Source of the DNA: an uncultured Oscillospiraceae bacterium
GTDB lineage: Bacteria; Bacillota; Clostridia; Oscillospirales; Oscillospiraceae
DNA: 15,002 nucleotides
NCBI GenBank assembly: GCA_934636865.1
Contig: CAKUBI010000037.1
Coordinates: 1 to 15,002, forward strand
Direction of reading: 5' to 3'
Shown one piece after another: positions 1 to 7,038 of the stretch. The position numbers and the translations under genes were made by a program. Within the stretch, counting starts at the first letter, position 1. Each line of letters begins with the position of its first letter. The notes beneath the pieces were generated by a model. It made no database searches and was not told where the DNA came from. It saw nothing but the letters and a program-made list of their open reading frames with translations.

Positions 1-2
1 GC

Positions 3-25
3 AAAACCCAATATAAACGGGTTTT
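3..25 (+). terminator. Short hairpin with T-run, possible terminator of an upstream gene
   Basis: AAAACCC (3-9) pairs with GGGTTTT (19-25) around a 9-nt loop, and the 3' arm ends in four T. It could terminate a gene lying left of the window. The stem is only 7 bp and rich in A:T, so the call is weak. Confidence 0.3.
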
Positions 26-40
26 CTGATGCCTCAGAGC

Positions 41-102
41 GTACGTACGTACCGGAGGACTGGCGATGAATTTTTCTACTACTGCGTTGTGTACGTATGT
101 AC
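41..102. repeat. Pair of GTACGTAYGTAC palindromic 12-mers
   Basis: GTACGTACGTAC at 41-52 is a perfect palindrome. A copy differing at one base, GTACGTATGTAC, lies at 91-102, exactly 50 bp downstream. Both are in the non-coding leader of the mobilization genes. Paired near-palindromes could be binding sites for an element-encoded regulator or part of the transfer origin. The role is unknown. The rest of 103-393 shows no gene or confident promoter. Confidence 0.5.
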
Positions 103-393
103 GCAGCGTTTCTCCCCAAACACCGCCATATAGGAAAAGCGCTGACCAGCAGAGCCTATATTTCGGGCATAAATCAAGCCAAGTGAAATCCGCAAATTAT
201 TTGACTGATGGCAGAAATGGTTTCACGGAATCGCGCTTCTCGGAACAGCAACATGGGTGCGCGGAAACATGGGAAATCATACGGTTTAGAGTAAAGTCAC
301 ACGGAACAGAAAAGTCGATAGGTGTCACCTGTGGACAGGACATCATAACGGCGATTTTGAGCGGATTTGAGAGTAAGGCTTTTTTCACGATGC

Positions 394-435
394 AGCGAAG
401 AGGATGCGCCGAATGGCGTACCGGCTTCGCTTTTT
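394..435 (+). terminator. Terminator-like hairpin in the leader of the mob genes
   Basis: AGCGAAG (394-400) pairs with CTTCGCT (425-431). Inside it GCGCC and GGCGT can form a second helix around GAAT. Five T follow at 431-435. The hairpin ends 29 bp before the start codon of the first small gene. It could be an intrinsic terminator or attenuator limiting expression of the mobilization genes, or a structured part of the transfer origin, which in MobV elements usually lies just upstream of the relaxase gene. Confidence 0.5.
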
Positions 436-464
436 CATTATCTGAAATTTGGAGGGAATTGAAT

Positions 465-683
465 ATGAGTGTACGCAATGAGATCAAGGCGCAGATCGTC
501 CGCGCCGGTTTTACCATGCAGGAGGTCGTTGACCGGCTGGCTGACGAATACGATTGGAGCGACAGCGTTTCCAACCTGTCTGCAAAATTGCAGCGGGAGA
601 GCATCCGCTATAAGGAGGTCGTGGAGCTGGCCGACGTGCTGGACTGCGACATCGTGTGGGTGAAGCGAGGGGAACGCCGATGA
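465..683 (+). CDS. Small helix-turn-helix-like protein of a mobilizable element
   Basis: This 72-residue protein is predicted to be mostly helical. Residues 16-60 (FTMQEVVDRLADEY to YKEVVELADVLDCD) look like a small Cro/XRE-like DNA-binding fold. Short proteins of this type are common next to relaxase genes in Firmicutes elements, and some database copies carry the misleading name 'LLM class flavin-dependent oxidoreductase' (from memory, not checked). I chose the start at 465 because GGAGG sits at 451-455. The reading frame is open further upstream, but that part has no protein-like character. The stop overlaps the relaxase start by 4 nt (ATGA), so the two are probably translationally coupled and this protein may regulate mobilization. 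The DNA-binding role is inferred. Confidence 0.7.
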   Translation: MSVRNEIKAQIVRAGFTMQEVVDRLADEYDWSDSVSNLSAKLQRESIRYKEVVELADVLDCDIVWVKRGERR

Positions 684-1657
684 AAGCACAGTATGCCATT
701 CTCCGCTTTGCTAAATACAAGGGGCCGGAAATCGGCCACATCGAGTCCCACAACGAGCGTACCAAGGAGAAGTACGCCAGCAATCCAGACGTGGATATGT
801 CCCGCAGTCATCTGAACTTTCATCTGGTGACGCCGCAGCGCAAATACCGCGCCGAGGCGGAAAAGCAGATCGCAGAGGCGGGCTGCCGCACGCGGTCGGA
901 CAGCGTGCGGGTGGTGGAGGCGCTGGTGACGGCCAGCCCGGAGTTCTTCAAGGGTAAGAAGAAAGCTGAAATCAAAGCCTATTTTCAGGAGGCGCTGGAC
1001 TTCATCGAGAAGTATCAGGCCAAGGACACAATTATATCCGCCGTGGTGCATATGGACGAGAAAACGCCTCATATGCACCTTTGCTTTGTCCCACTGACGG
1101 CGGACGGGCGGCTCAGCGCCAAGGAAATCGTCGGCAACAAGAAGAAGCTGACGCAGTGGCAGGATCGTTTCTGGGAGTATATGGTCAAGAAATACCCCGA
1201 CATAGAGCGCGGCGAGAGCGCCAGCGAAACCGGGCGCGACCACATCCCGCCGCGGGTGTTCAAGGAGATGACTCGCCTGACTAAGCAGAAGGCTAAGTTA
1301 GAAGAATTGCTTTCAGGCGTCAATGCGTTCAATGCCAAGGGAAAAGCAGTGGAAATCGGCGCTTTTTTGGACAAGTATATTCCTGCTGTGGAGCAGATGC
1401 ACACGACACTGAAAAAGTACAATACGGCGTTCACGGTCACGACTGCCGAAAATAAAAAGCTGAAAAAGAAAACGGAGCAGTTGGAGCAGTCGCTGGACAA
1501 AGCCACGCAGGAAAGCACCTTGAAAAAGCTGGCTGACGCCAAGCTGCATCGGGATTATGAGGATGCCGTCGCCGTGCTGGATCGTATTCCGAAGGAAGTG
1601 CTGGCGGCATATACACACAGAACGGAGAAAGAGAGGGAGACTGCCTATGGTAGATGA
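680..1657 (+). CDS. mobV: MobV-family relaxase (Pre/Mob plasmid recombination enzyme)
   Basis: This relaxase would nick one strand at the transfer origin and lead it to a recipient, using a conjugation machine supplied by another element. The N-terminus (YAILRFAKYKG, then SRSHLNFHLV near residues 41-50) is typical of MobV. The metal-binding motif HMDEKTPHMH at residues 124-133 supplies the family's histidines and acid. After about residue 195 the protein is a Lys/Glu-rich coiled coil. At 325 residues it is on the short side, but it keeps the catalytic domain. The start at 680 follows GAGGGG at 668-673 and overlaps the preceding stop, and an upstream in-frame ATG at 656 lacks a good ribosome site. 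It belongs to the same operon as its two small neighbours. Confidence 0.93.
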   Translation: MKAQYAILRFAKYKGPEIGHIESHNERTKEKYASNPDVDMSRSHLNFHLVTPQRKYRAEAEKQIAEAGCRTRSDSVRVVEALVTASPEFFKGKKKAEIKAYFQEALDFIEKYQAKDTIISAVVHMDEKTPHMHLCFVPLTADGRLSAKEIVGNKKKLTQWQDRFWEYMVKKYPDIERGESASETGRDHIPPRVFKEMTRLTKQKAKLEELLSGVNAFNAKGKAVEIGAFLDKYIPAVEQMHTTLKKYNTAFTVTTAENKKLKKKTEQLEQSLDKATQESTLKKLADAKLHRDYEDAVAVLDRIPKEVLAAYTHRTEKERETAYGR

Positions 1658-1823
1658 ATGGAGCGGCTTCGCCGCTTTGCTGGCAAATTTGATTGAAAAG
1701 TATGCCGTGGTTATGAATCTCGACGCGCTGCCCGATCTCGTCATAGAGGAAGCCGTGTCTGAAAAAGATGATGCTGATAAGAATATTCACGAAAGCGATA
1801 TTGAATCAGCGAAAGCGGCATGA
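1647..1823 (+). CDS. Small acidic protein downstream of the relaxase
   Basis: This 58-residue ORF overlaps the end of the relaxase gene by 11 nt in another frame and has a purine-rich ribosome site (GAGAGGGAG, 1631-1639). The first 30 residues (FAALLANLIEKYAVVM) form an amphipathic helix, and the C-terminus is rich in Asp/Glu. I do not recognise a family. Its position suggests an accessory mobilization role, but that is only context. The promoter for the next gene lies inside its 3' end. Confidence 0.55.
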   Translation: MVDEWSGFAALLANLIEKYAVVMNLDALPDLVIEEAVSEKDDADKNIHESDIESAKAA

Positions 1824-1829
1824 TATAAT
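1801..1829 (+). promoter_or_regulatory. Sigma-A-type promoter for the rhuM gene
   Basis: TTGAAT (1801-1806) and a perfect TATAAT (1824-1829) are separated by 17 bp, the ideal spacing. The -10 box is embedded in an inverted repeat, CATGATA/TATCATG (1819-1825 and 1830-1836), that could bind a repressor. Transcription would begin near 1836, so the rhuM mRNA would carry the 1854-1885 hairpin in its 5' leader. Confidence 0.65.
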
Positions 1830-1853
1830 TATCATGAAATAAGTGTCCAAACC

Positions 1854-1885
1854 GCCATTGCAGGAGCTTTTGCTCCTGCAATGGC
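1854..1885 (+). promoter_or_regulatory. Perfect 14-bp hairpin in the rhuM 5' leader
   Basis: GCCATTGCAGGAGC (1854-1867) and its exact complement (1872-1885) flank a TTTT loop. No T-run follows (AGAAAACGAGG comes next), so it is not a normal intrinsic terminator. The rhuM ribosome site starts about 8 nt after the stem. The hairpin could protect the mRNA end, control translation or bind a protein. It may instead be a transfer or recombination structure of the element. Confidence 0.6.
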
Positions 1886-1906
1886 AGAAAACGAGGTGAA
1901 GTGACA

Positions 1907-2911
1907 ATGGAACGCTGGGAGAATGAGCAGAACAATTCTGAAATGATGATTTATACCACAGAGGATGGCTTGACAAAGATCGAAACGACCTTCGATGGAG
2001 ATACCGTTTGGCTGTCCATTGACCAGATGTCAGAGTTGTTTCAGAGAGACAAATCTACCATTTCCAGACATATCAAGAACATTTTCGCTGAGGGCGAATT
2101 GAAGCGAGAAGCAGTTGTTGCAAATTTTGCAACAACTGCCGCTGACGGTAAGACTTATCAGGTGGATTACTATAATCTCGATGTCATCATTTCTGTCGGC
2201 TACCGTGTGAAATCTCAGCGCGGCGTGCAGTTTCGTATTTGGGCAACGGGGATTTTGAAGGAGTATATGCGAAAAGGCTTTGCTCTGGATGATGAGCGCC
2301 TGAAAAATCTGGGTGGCGGCGGATACTTCAAGGAGCTGCTGGAGCGTATCCGCGATATCCGCGCTTCCGAAAAGGTGTTTTACCGTCAGGTGCTTGAAAT
2401 CTACGCGACCAGTATTGACTATGATCCCAAGGCGGAAATCTCCATTCAGTTTTTCAAGAAAGTCCAAAATAAGATTCATTATGCCATTCATGGACAAACC
2501 GCGGCGGAGGTCATTTACACACGCGCCGATGCGGAGAAAGAATTTATGGGCTTGACCACCTTTGCGGGCAGTCAGCCCACGCTGAAAGAGGCGGTAGTTG
2601 CCAAGAACTATCTGAACGAGAAAGAGCTTCGTGCTATGGGGCAGCTTGTGTCCGGCTATCTGGATTTTGCGGAACGACAGGCGGAGCGAGAGCAGGCAAT
2701 GACCATGCAGGATTGGTCGGAGCATCTTGATCGGATTTTGACTATGAGTGGAGAGCAACTGCTGATTGGCAACGGAAGCGTCAGCCATAAGCAGGCTATC
2801 GACAAAGCAACCGGCGAGTACAGAAAATACAAAGCCCGTACTCTCAGCGAAGTTGAGCGCGATTATCTGGATTCCATCAAGTTGTTGGAGCAGAAAACAG
2901 ATAAAAAGTAG
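1907..2911 (+). CDS. RhuM-family protein (virulence RhuM family)
   Basis: This 334-residue protein matches the family named after Salmonella RhuM, whose biochemical role is not established. Residues 36-60 (LSIDQMSELFQRDKSTISRH) form a helix-turn-helix. The family signature YNLDVIISVGYRVKSQRGVQ follows at 89-108, then FRIWATGILKEY. The C-terminal part (from about 135) is a helical region of unknown function. I chose ATG 1907 over GTG 1901 because GAGGTG (1893-1898) then has normal spacing. The gene has its own promoter. The coding sequence contains a long palindrome at 2111-2139. RhuM genes often travel on mobile elements and near defence loci, so an addiction, defence or regulatory role is possible but not shown. 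Confidence 0.88.
   Translation: MERWENEQNNSEMMIYTTEDGLTKIETTFDGDTVWLSIDQMSELFQRDKSTISRHIKNIFAEGELKREAVVANFATTAADGKTYQVDYYNLDVIISVGYRVKSQRGVQFRIWATGILKEYMRKGFALDDERLKNLGGGGYFKELLERIRDIRASEKVFYRQVLEIYATSIDYDPKAEISIQFFKKVQNKIHYAIHGQTAAEVIYTRADAEKEFMGLTTFAGSQPTLKEAVVAKNYLNEKELRAMGQLVSGYLDFAERQAEREQAMTMQDWSEHLDRILTMSGEQLLIGNGSVSHKQAIDKATGEYRKYKARTLSEVERDYLDSIKLLEQKTDKK
2111..2139. repeat. 29-bp near-perfect palindrome inside rhuM
   Basis: The arms GCAGTTGTTGCAAA (2111-2124) and its exact reverse complement (2126-2139) are separated by one base (T2125). The palindrome encodes residues at the edge between the helix-turn-helix and the family core (VVANFATTAA). A 14-bp perfect inverted repeat in coding DNA is unlikely by chance. 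It could be an operator or a recombination or transfer structure. Confidence 0.7.
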
Positions 2912-2928
2912 ACTATGGCGGAGAAGAT

Positions 2929-4620
2929 ATGATGAAAAAAGGAAAGATAAAAGTCTATATCTATACGCGCGTGTCCACTGCTATACAGATTGACGGATAT
3001 TCTCTGGATGCACAGAAATCCAGAATGAAAGCCTATGCCGAGTTCAATGACTATGAGATTGTGGGCGAATATGAGGACGCCGGAAAATCCGGCAAGTCCA
3101 TAGAGGGCAGAATCCAGTTCAATCAGATGATGGAGGACATCAAGTCCGGCAAGGACGGCGTATCCTATGTGCTGGTGTTCAAGCTTTCGCGCTTCGGCAG
3201 AAATGCGGCAGACGTTCTTTCCACTTTACAGGTCATGCAGGATTTCGGTGTCAATCTGATTTGCGTGGAGGATGGGATCGATTCCTCCAAGGACGCAGGA
3301 AAGCTGATGATTTCTGTTTTGTCAGCGGTTGCAGAGATTGAGCGTGAGAATATCCGTGTGCAGACGATGGAGAGCAGAATCCAAAAAGCCCGTGAAGGGA
3401 AATGGAACGGCGGTTTTGCGCCTTATGGCTATAAGCTGGAAAAGGGACGGCTTTTCATCAATGAGGAAGAAGCGGCGGCAATCCGCGTGATTTTTGACCA
3501 GTATGTGCATACGGATACCGGTGCAAACGGCCTTGCAAAATATCTTGCGACCCATGGGATTCACAAAATCCAAAGACAAAACGGGAAAAATCCCCTGTTT
3601 GATTCTGCGTTGATCCGCAGGATTCTGAAAAATCCGGTTTACTGCGGGAAAATCGCCTATGGCAGACGCCGGACGGAGAAGGTGCATGGCACCCGAAATG
3701 ATTACCGGCTGGTGGAACAGGATGATTATCTGCTGGTGGATGGCCTGCATGAGGGAATCGTTTCCGAAGAACTATGGCACGAGGCGCAGGTCAAGCTGCT
3801 GGCACAAGCGGAGAAATACGAACACGTCAACAGGGGCAAGGACACCAAAATTCATCTGCTGTCCGGTATTGTAAAATGTCCGGTCTGCGGTGTGGGAATG
3901 TACGGAAACAAAAGCATCAAACACAAGGCGGACGGCTCAAAATACAAGGATTTTTATTACTATGGCTGTAAGCATCGTACAATGACGCACGGACATAAAT
4001 GCGATTTCAAGAAACAGATCAATGAAGAACTGCTGGACAGCGCCGTTGCTGAGGTTATCGTAAAGCTGGTAAGCAATCCGAAATTTGCCGCCATGATGCA
4101 GGAAAAGATCAGTATGAAGGTGGATACCTCCGCTATCGAGCAGGAGATCGCGGCGCATGAAAAGCAGCTTCGCCAGAGCTATTCCGTAAAGGCACGGCTG
4201 ATGGATGAGATTGATTCCCTCGACCCGGATGATAAGCACTACATCAAACGCAAAGCAGACCTTGATGACCGGCTTTACAAGATGTATGATAAGATCGAAG
4301 ATGCGGAAAACCAGCTCGTTGCTGCCAGAGCCAAGAAGATGGCGATTGAGGCGGAAAAGCTGACGGGCGACAACATCTACAAGGTGCTGATTTTCTTTGA
4401 TAAGCTCTATTCCGTCATGGACGATCAGGAAAAGCGGCAGCTCATGGAATCGTTGCTTTCCGAAATCCAGATCTATGAGGAACGGCAGCCTAATGGCCAG
4501 TGGCTCAAGTCCATCAAGTTTAAGCTGCCGATTATTGCGGAAGATATGAGCTTGAGTTTGGACAATGATGCACATATCGAAGCCGTCTGCCTTCTTGCGC
4601 GGGACGGAGAAAAAGCGTGA
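2929..4620 (+). CDS. Large serine recombinase (resolvase/invertase family integrase)
   Basis: At 563 residues this matches the large serine recombinases that insert and excise Firmicutes elements. The catalytic domain starts with VYIYTRVST, where Ser16 is the predicted nucleophile, followed by SLDAQ and, near residue 86, KLSRFGRN. A recombinase domain follows at about 170-270 (APYGYKLEKG, then RRILKNPVYCGKIAYGRR). A zinc ribbon follows with Cys317, Cys320, Cys347 and Cys358. Residues 400-480 form the expected coiled coil. The start may be ATG 2929 or the adjacent ATG 2932. GGAG at 2920-2923 suits both. It is the last gene before host-like DNA, as expected for an enzyme acting at the nearby element end. 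Confidence 0.95.
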   Translation: MMKKGKIKVYIYTRVSTAIQIDGYSLDAQKSRMKAYAEFNDYEIVGEYEDAGKSGKSIEGRIQFNQMMEDIKSGKDGVSYVLVFKLSRFGRNAADVLSTLQVMQDFGVNLICVEDGIDSSKDAGKLMISVLSAVAEIERENIRVQTMESRIQKAREGKWNGGFAPYGYKLEKGRLFINEEEAAAIRVIFDQYVHTDTGANGLAKYLATHGIHKIQRQNGKNPLFDSALIRRILKNPVYCGKIAYGRRRTEKVHGTRNDYRLVEQDDYLLVDGLHEGIVSEELWHEAQVKLLAQAEKYEHVNRGKDTKIHLLSGIVKCPVCGVGMYGNKSIKHKADGSKYKDFYYYGCKHRTMTHGHKCDFKKQINEELLDSAVAEVIVKLVSNPKFAAMMQEKISMKVDTSAIEQEIAAHEKQLRQSYSVKARLMDEIDSLDPDDKHYIKRKADLDDRLYKMYDKIEDAENQLVAARAKKMAIEAEKLTGDNIYKVLIFFDKLYSVMDDQEKRQLMESLLSEIQIYEERQPNGQWLKSIKFKLPIIAEDMSLSLDNDAHIEAVCLLARDGEKA

Positions 4621-4638
4621 CTTTGGGCAGATTGCCCC

Positions 4639-4666
4639 TTGCAGTCTCTCGGAAAAGGCGTATAAT
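4639..4666 (+). promoter_or_regulatory. Promoter of the thiamine salvage operon
   Basis: TTGCAG (4639-4644) and a perfect TATAAT (4661-4666) are separated by 16 bp. Transcription would start near 4673, just ahead of the TPP riboswitch. The -35 box lies only 19 bp after the recombinase stop, so part of this promoter may come from the inserted element. Confidence 0.7.
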
Positions 4667-4686
4667 ACGATTTGTTAAAAACAAAA

Positions 4687-4775
4687 CAGGGGAGCTCGTG
4701 CAGGCGGGCTGAGAGGAAGCGCTCCAACTTCGACCCTTTTACCTGATGCGGGTAATGCCGCCGTAGGAAGTTGCG
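4687..4775 (+). promoter_or_regulatory. TPP riboswitch (THI element)
   Basis: The conserved blocks of the thiamine pyrophosphate aptamer appear in order: AGGGGAGC at the start, GGCTGAGAGGAAG at 4707-4719, CGACCC, TTACCTGATGCGGGTAATGCC and CGTAGGAAGTTG. It lies between the operon promoter and a terminator that precedes thiM. TPP binding would favour termination and switch the salvage genes off. Confidence 0.96.
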
Positions 4776-4790
4776 CGATAAGAACTTTTT

Positions 4791-4824
4791 ACAGGAGGCA
4801 CCCGAACAGGGCGTCTCCTGTTTT
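4791..4824 (+). terminator. Riboswitch-controlled intrinsic terminator
   Basis: ACAGGAGGCACCC (4791-4803) pairs with GGGCGTCTCCTGT (4809-4821) with one G:U pair and one mismatch, around the loop GAACA. TTTTC follows. This is the expression platform of the TPP riboswitch. The thiM ribosome site AAAGGAG lies just after it. Confidence 0.88.
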
Positions 4825-4845
4825 CATTTGGAAAGGAGAAACGAT

Positions 4846-5667
4846 ATGTTTCAGAATATGCTTGAAAACGTCCGCAGCAAATGCCCCCTCATCCACAATA
4901 TCACAAATTATGTCACGGTGAACGACTGCGCGAACATCGTGCTGGCCTGCGGCGCGTCGCCCATCATGGCCGACGACCAGAGCGAGGTCGAGGAGATCAC
5001 CACGATCTGCGGCGGCCTGAACATCAACATCGGCACGCTCAACAAGCGCACGATCGAGTCGATGTTCCTTGCGGGCAAGCGCGCGAACGCGCTTTCTCAC
5101 CCCGTCGTGCTCGACCCCGTGGGCGCGGGCGCGTCGAAGCTCCGGACCGAGACGGCGCAGAAGCTCCTTGAAGAGGTGAAGTTCACCGTCATCCGCGGCA
5201 ACATCTCCGAGATCAAGACCCTTGCCTCCGGCAGCGGCACGACCAAGGGCGTGGACGCCGACGTTGCCGACAGGGTGAGCGAGGAGAACCTTGACAGCGC
5301 CGTTGCCTTTGCCAAGGCGTTTGCTGAAAGGACGGGGGCGGTCGTCGCCATCACCGGTGCGATCGACATCGTGGCCGACGGCAGGAAGGCCTACTGCATC
5401 CGCAACGGCCACCCCATGATGTCCTCCATCACGGGCACGGGCTGCCAGCTCTCGGCCATGACGGCGGCGTATGTGACGGCGAACCCTGAGCAGCCGCTGG
5501 AGGCTGCCGCGGCGGCGGTCTCCGCCATGGGCCTTGCCGGCGAGATCGCGCACGCGCGCCTTTCCGCGCAGGACGGCAACTCCACCTACAGAAATTACAT
5601 CATCGACGCCATTTACAACATGACGCCCGAGCAGCTGGAGGAAGGTGCGAAGTATGAAGTGCGATAA
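4846..5667 (+). CDS. thiM: Hydroxyethylthiazole kinase
   Basis: This enzyme phosphorylates 4-methyl-5-(2-hydroxyethyl)thiazole with ATP, salvaging the thiazole half of thiamine. The 273-residue length fits the family. Recognisable blocks are HNITNYVT (17-24), NIGTL (61-65), VVLDPVGAGAS (87-97) and the active-site ITGTGCQLS (195-203), with Cys200 in the usual place. The start at 4846 has AAAGGAG at 4832-4838. An open frame runs upstream through the riboswitch but is not protein-like. It is the first gene of the operon and is directly controlled by the TPP riboswitch. It overlaps thiE by 14 nt, which suggests coupled translation. Confidence 0.97.
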   Translation: MFQNMLENVRSKCPLIHNITNYVTVNDCANIVLACGASPIMADDQSEVEEITTICGGLNINIGTLNKRTIESMFLAGKRANALSHPVVLDPVGAGASKLRTETAQKLLEEVKFTVIRGNISEIKTLASGSGTTKGVDADVADRVSEENLDSAVAFAKAFAERTGAVVAITGAIDIVADGRKAYCIRNGHPMMSSITGTGCQLSAMTAAYVTANPEQPLEAAAAAVSAMGLAGEIAHARLSAQDGNSTYRNYIIDAIYNMTPEQLEEGAKYEVR

Positions 5668-6295
5668 AAAAGCAATGCTGCTCTACGCCGTGACGGACCG
5701 CGCGTGGGTCGGCCGGCAGAGCCTTTACGAGCAGGTCGAGTGCGCGCTCAAGGGCGGTGCGACCTGCGTGCAGGTGCGCGAGAAAAAGCTTGGCGATGAG
5801 GACTTCCTGGAAGAAGCGAAGCAGATCGCGGCGCTGTGCAAGCGCTACGGCGTGCCCCTTTTCATCAACGACAACGTGGACGTTGCCATTGCCTGCGGCG
5901 CCGAGGGCGTGCATGTCGGGCAGGAGGATATGGCCGCGGCGAAGGTGCGCGAGAAGGTCGGCGACAAGATGATGATCGGCGTGTCGGTCCACTCGGTCGA
6001 GGAAGCAAGGCAGGCCGTGCGCGACGGGGCGGACTGTCTCGGTGTGGGCGCAATGTTCTCGACCTCCACCAAAACGGACGTGGACGTGCTGCCGAAGGAA
6101 ACGCTCAAGGCCATCTGCGATGCGGTCGATATCCCGGTTGTGGCGATCGGCGGGCTGAACGAGAGCAATATTCTCGAGCTTTCCGGCACGGGCGTGGACG
6201 GCGTGGCGCTGGTCAGCGCCATCTTCTCGGCGGAGGACATCGAGAGCGAATGCCGCAGACTGCGCGCGCTGTCGGAGCAGATGGTGAACGCATGA
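5654..6295 (+). CDS. thiE: Thiamine-phosphate synthase
   Basis: ThiE joins hydroxymethylpyrimidine diphosphate and thiazole phosphate to make thiamine monophosphate. The 213-residue TIM barrel shows QVREK (40-44), IND (71-73), HVGQED (87-92), GVGAMFSTSTK (130-140, usually GVGPIFPTxTK) and VAIGGLN (163-169). The start at 5654 has GGAGGAAGG upstream inside thiM. GTG 5645 is in frame but has a worse site. The stop overlaps the next start by 4 nt (ATGA). Its two substrates are supplied by ThiM and ThiD from the same operon. Confidence 0.97.
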   Translation: MKCDKKAMLLYAVTDRAWVGRQSLYEQVECALKGGATCVQVREKKLGDEDFLEEAKQIAALCKRYGVPLFINDNVDVAIACGAEGVHVGQEDMAAAKVREKVGDKMMIGVSVHSVEEARQAVRDGADCLGVGAMFSTSTKTDVDVLPKETLKAICDAVDIPVVAIGGLNESNILELSGTGVDGVALVSAIFSAEDIESECRRLRALSEQMVNA

Positions 6296-6954
6296 AGCTT
6301 TCCTGCGCGATCTTTGATTTTGACGGCACGCTGTTCAACTCCATGTACCTCTGGGACACGGTGGCGGAGAGCTATGTGCGCTCGCGCGGAAAAGAACCGA
6401 GTCCAACGGTGCGCGAGGAGGTGCGGACGCTGAGCCTGCGCCAGTCGGCGGAGCATCTTAAAAGAGAGTATGATCTGCCTGAAACGCCGGAGGAGATCAT
6501 GAAGGGGATCGACGGCATCATCGAGCATTTCTACCTCGATGAGGTGCAGCCGAAGCCCGGCGCGATCCCGTTCCTGCAAGCGCTGCGTGCGCGGGGCGTT
6601 TCTGTCTGCATCGCAACGGCGACGGACCGCTACCTCATCGAGGCGGCGCTGCGCCGCTGCGGCATGGCGGGGCTGATCGACGCGGTCTTCACGTGCAGCG
6701 AGGTCGGCCACGGCAAGGACGAGCCGGTGATCTTCCGCCGCGCGATGGAGCATTTCGGCGCGTCGCGCGGCAATACCGTCGTTTTTGAGGACGCGGCCCA
6801 CGCGGTCGAGACCGCGAAGGGCGACGGCTTCACCGTCGCGGCGGTGTTCGACGCGAGCGAGGCGCGTCAGGCGGACATTCGCCGTCTGGCAGACTGCTGC
6901 CTTGCGGATTTTGAACATCTGGAACCCTTTTGGGCGCTCTGCGCGGCGCAATAA
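6292..6954 (+). CDS. HAD-superfamily phosphatase, candidate thiamine-monophosphate phosphatase
   Basis: This 220-residue protein is a subfamily I HAD hydrolase. Motif I is FDFDGT with Asp9 and Asp11, motif II is ATAT near 108-111, motif III is Lys142, and motif IV is VFEDA with Glu166 and Asp167. The helical cap lies at about 17-85. The fold alone does not give the substrate. It sits between thiE and thiD and starts within the thiE stop (ATGA overlap). The operon makes thiamine monophosphate, yet its last enzyme (thiamine pyrophosphokinase) needs free thiamine, and no ThiL is visible here. A thiamine-monophosphate phosphatase would close that gap. A general phosphoglycolate-type phosphatase is the alternative. 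Confidence 0.85.
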   Translation: MKLSCAIFDFDGTLFNSMYLWDTVAESYVRSRGKEPSPTVREEVRTLSLRQSAEHLKREYDLPETPEEIMKGIDGIIEHFYLDEVQPKPGAIPFLQALRARGVSVCIATATDRYLIEAALRRCGMAGLIDAVFTCSEVGHGKDEPVIFRRAMEHFGASRGNTVVFEDAAHAVETAKGDGFTVAAVFDASEARQADIRRLADCCLADFEHLEPFWALCAAQ

Positions 6955-6969
6955 GCACCGCGGCGGCCC

Positions 6970-7002
6970 AGCGGCAGACCGGGGGCACCACTCTCTGCCG
7001 CT
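6970..7002 (+). other. Intergenic hairpin between the HAD gene and thiD
   Basis: AGCGGCAGA (6970-6978) pairs perfectly with TCTGCCGCT (6994-7002) across a 15-nt loop. No T-run follows. It may be an mRNA processing or stability element in the only real gap of the thiamine operon (84 bp). Confidence 0.4.
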
Positions 7003-7038
7003 CTATAAAAGAAAATGCGGATATCGAAAGGAGAAACG

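Larger units (their letters stand above)
1..4620. mobile_element. Right end of an integrated mobilizable element (MobV + serine recombinase)
   Basis: This block carries a MobV relaxase, a small helix-turn-helix-like gene, a RhuM-family gene and a large serine recombinase, all on the plus strand. It is visibly less GC-rich than the thiamine operon that follows. Large serine recombinases usually sit at one end of their element close to the attachment site. I therefore infer that the right boundary lies between the recombinase stop at 4620 and the thiM promoter near 4639. The left end is outside the window. No conjugation (type IV secretion) genes are seen, so in this portion it looks like a mobilizable rather than self-transmissible element. 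The exact boundary cannot be fixed from this window alone. Confidence 0.75.

Noticed and set aside
66..464. Upstream extension of the small helix-turn-helix gene (ATG 66 with a GGAGG site at 54-58)
   Set aside because: The frame is open, but the translated sequence is not protein-like and homologous small proteins start at about 465, where there is also a good ribosome site.
4789..5553. Minus-strand ORF opposite thiM
   Set aside because: GC-driven shadow of thiM without ribosome site or recognisable domains.
5836..6291. N-terminal extension of the HAD phosphatase
   Set aside because: The frame is open through thiE, but it is rich in Arg/Gly and the HAD family starts at 6292 with the overlap ATGA.
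6970..7002. Intrinsic terminator between the HAD gene and thiD
   Set aside because: The 9-bp stem has a large loop and no T-run, and the genes belong to one pathway, so I keep it only as a hairpin.
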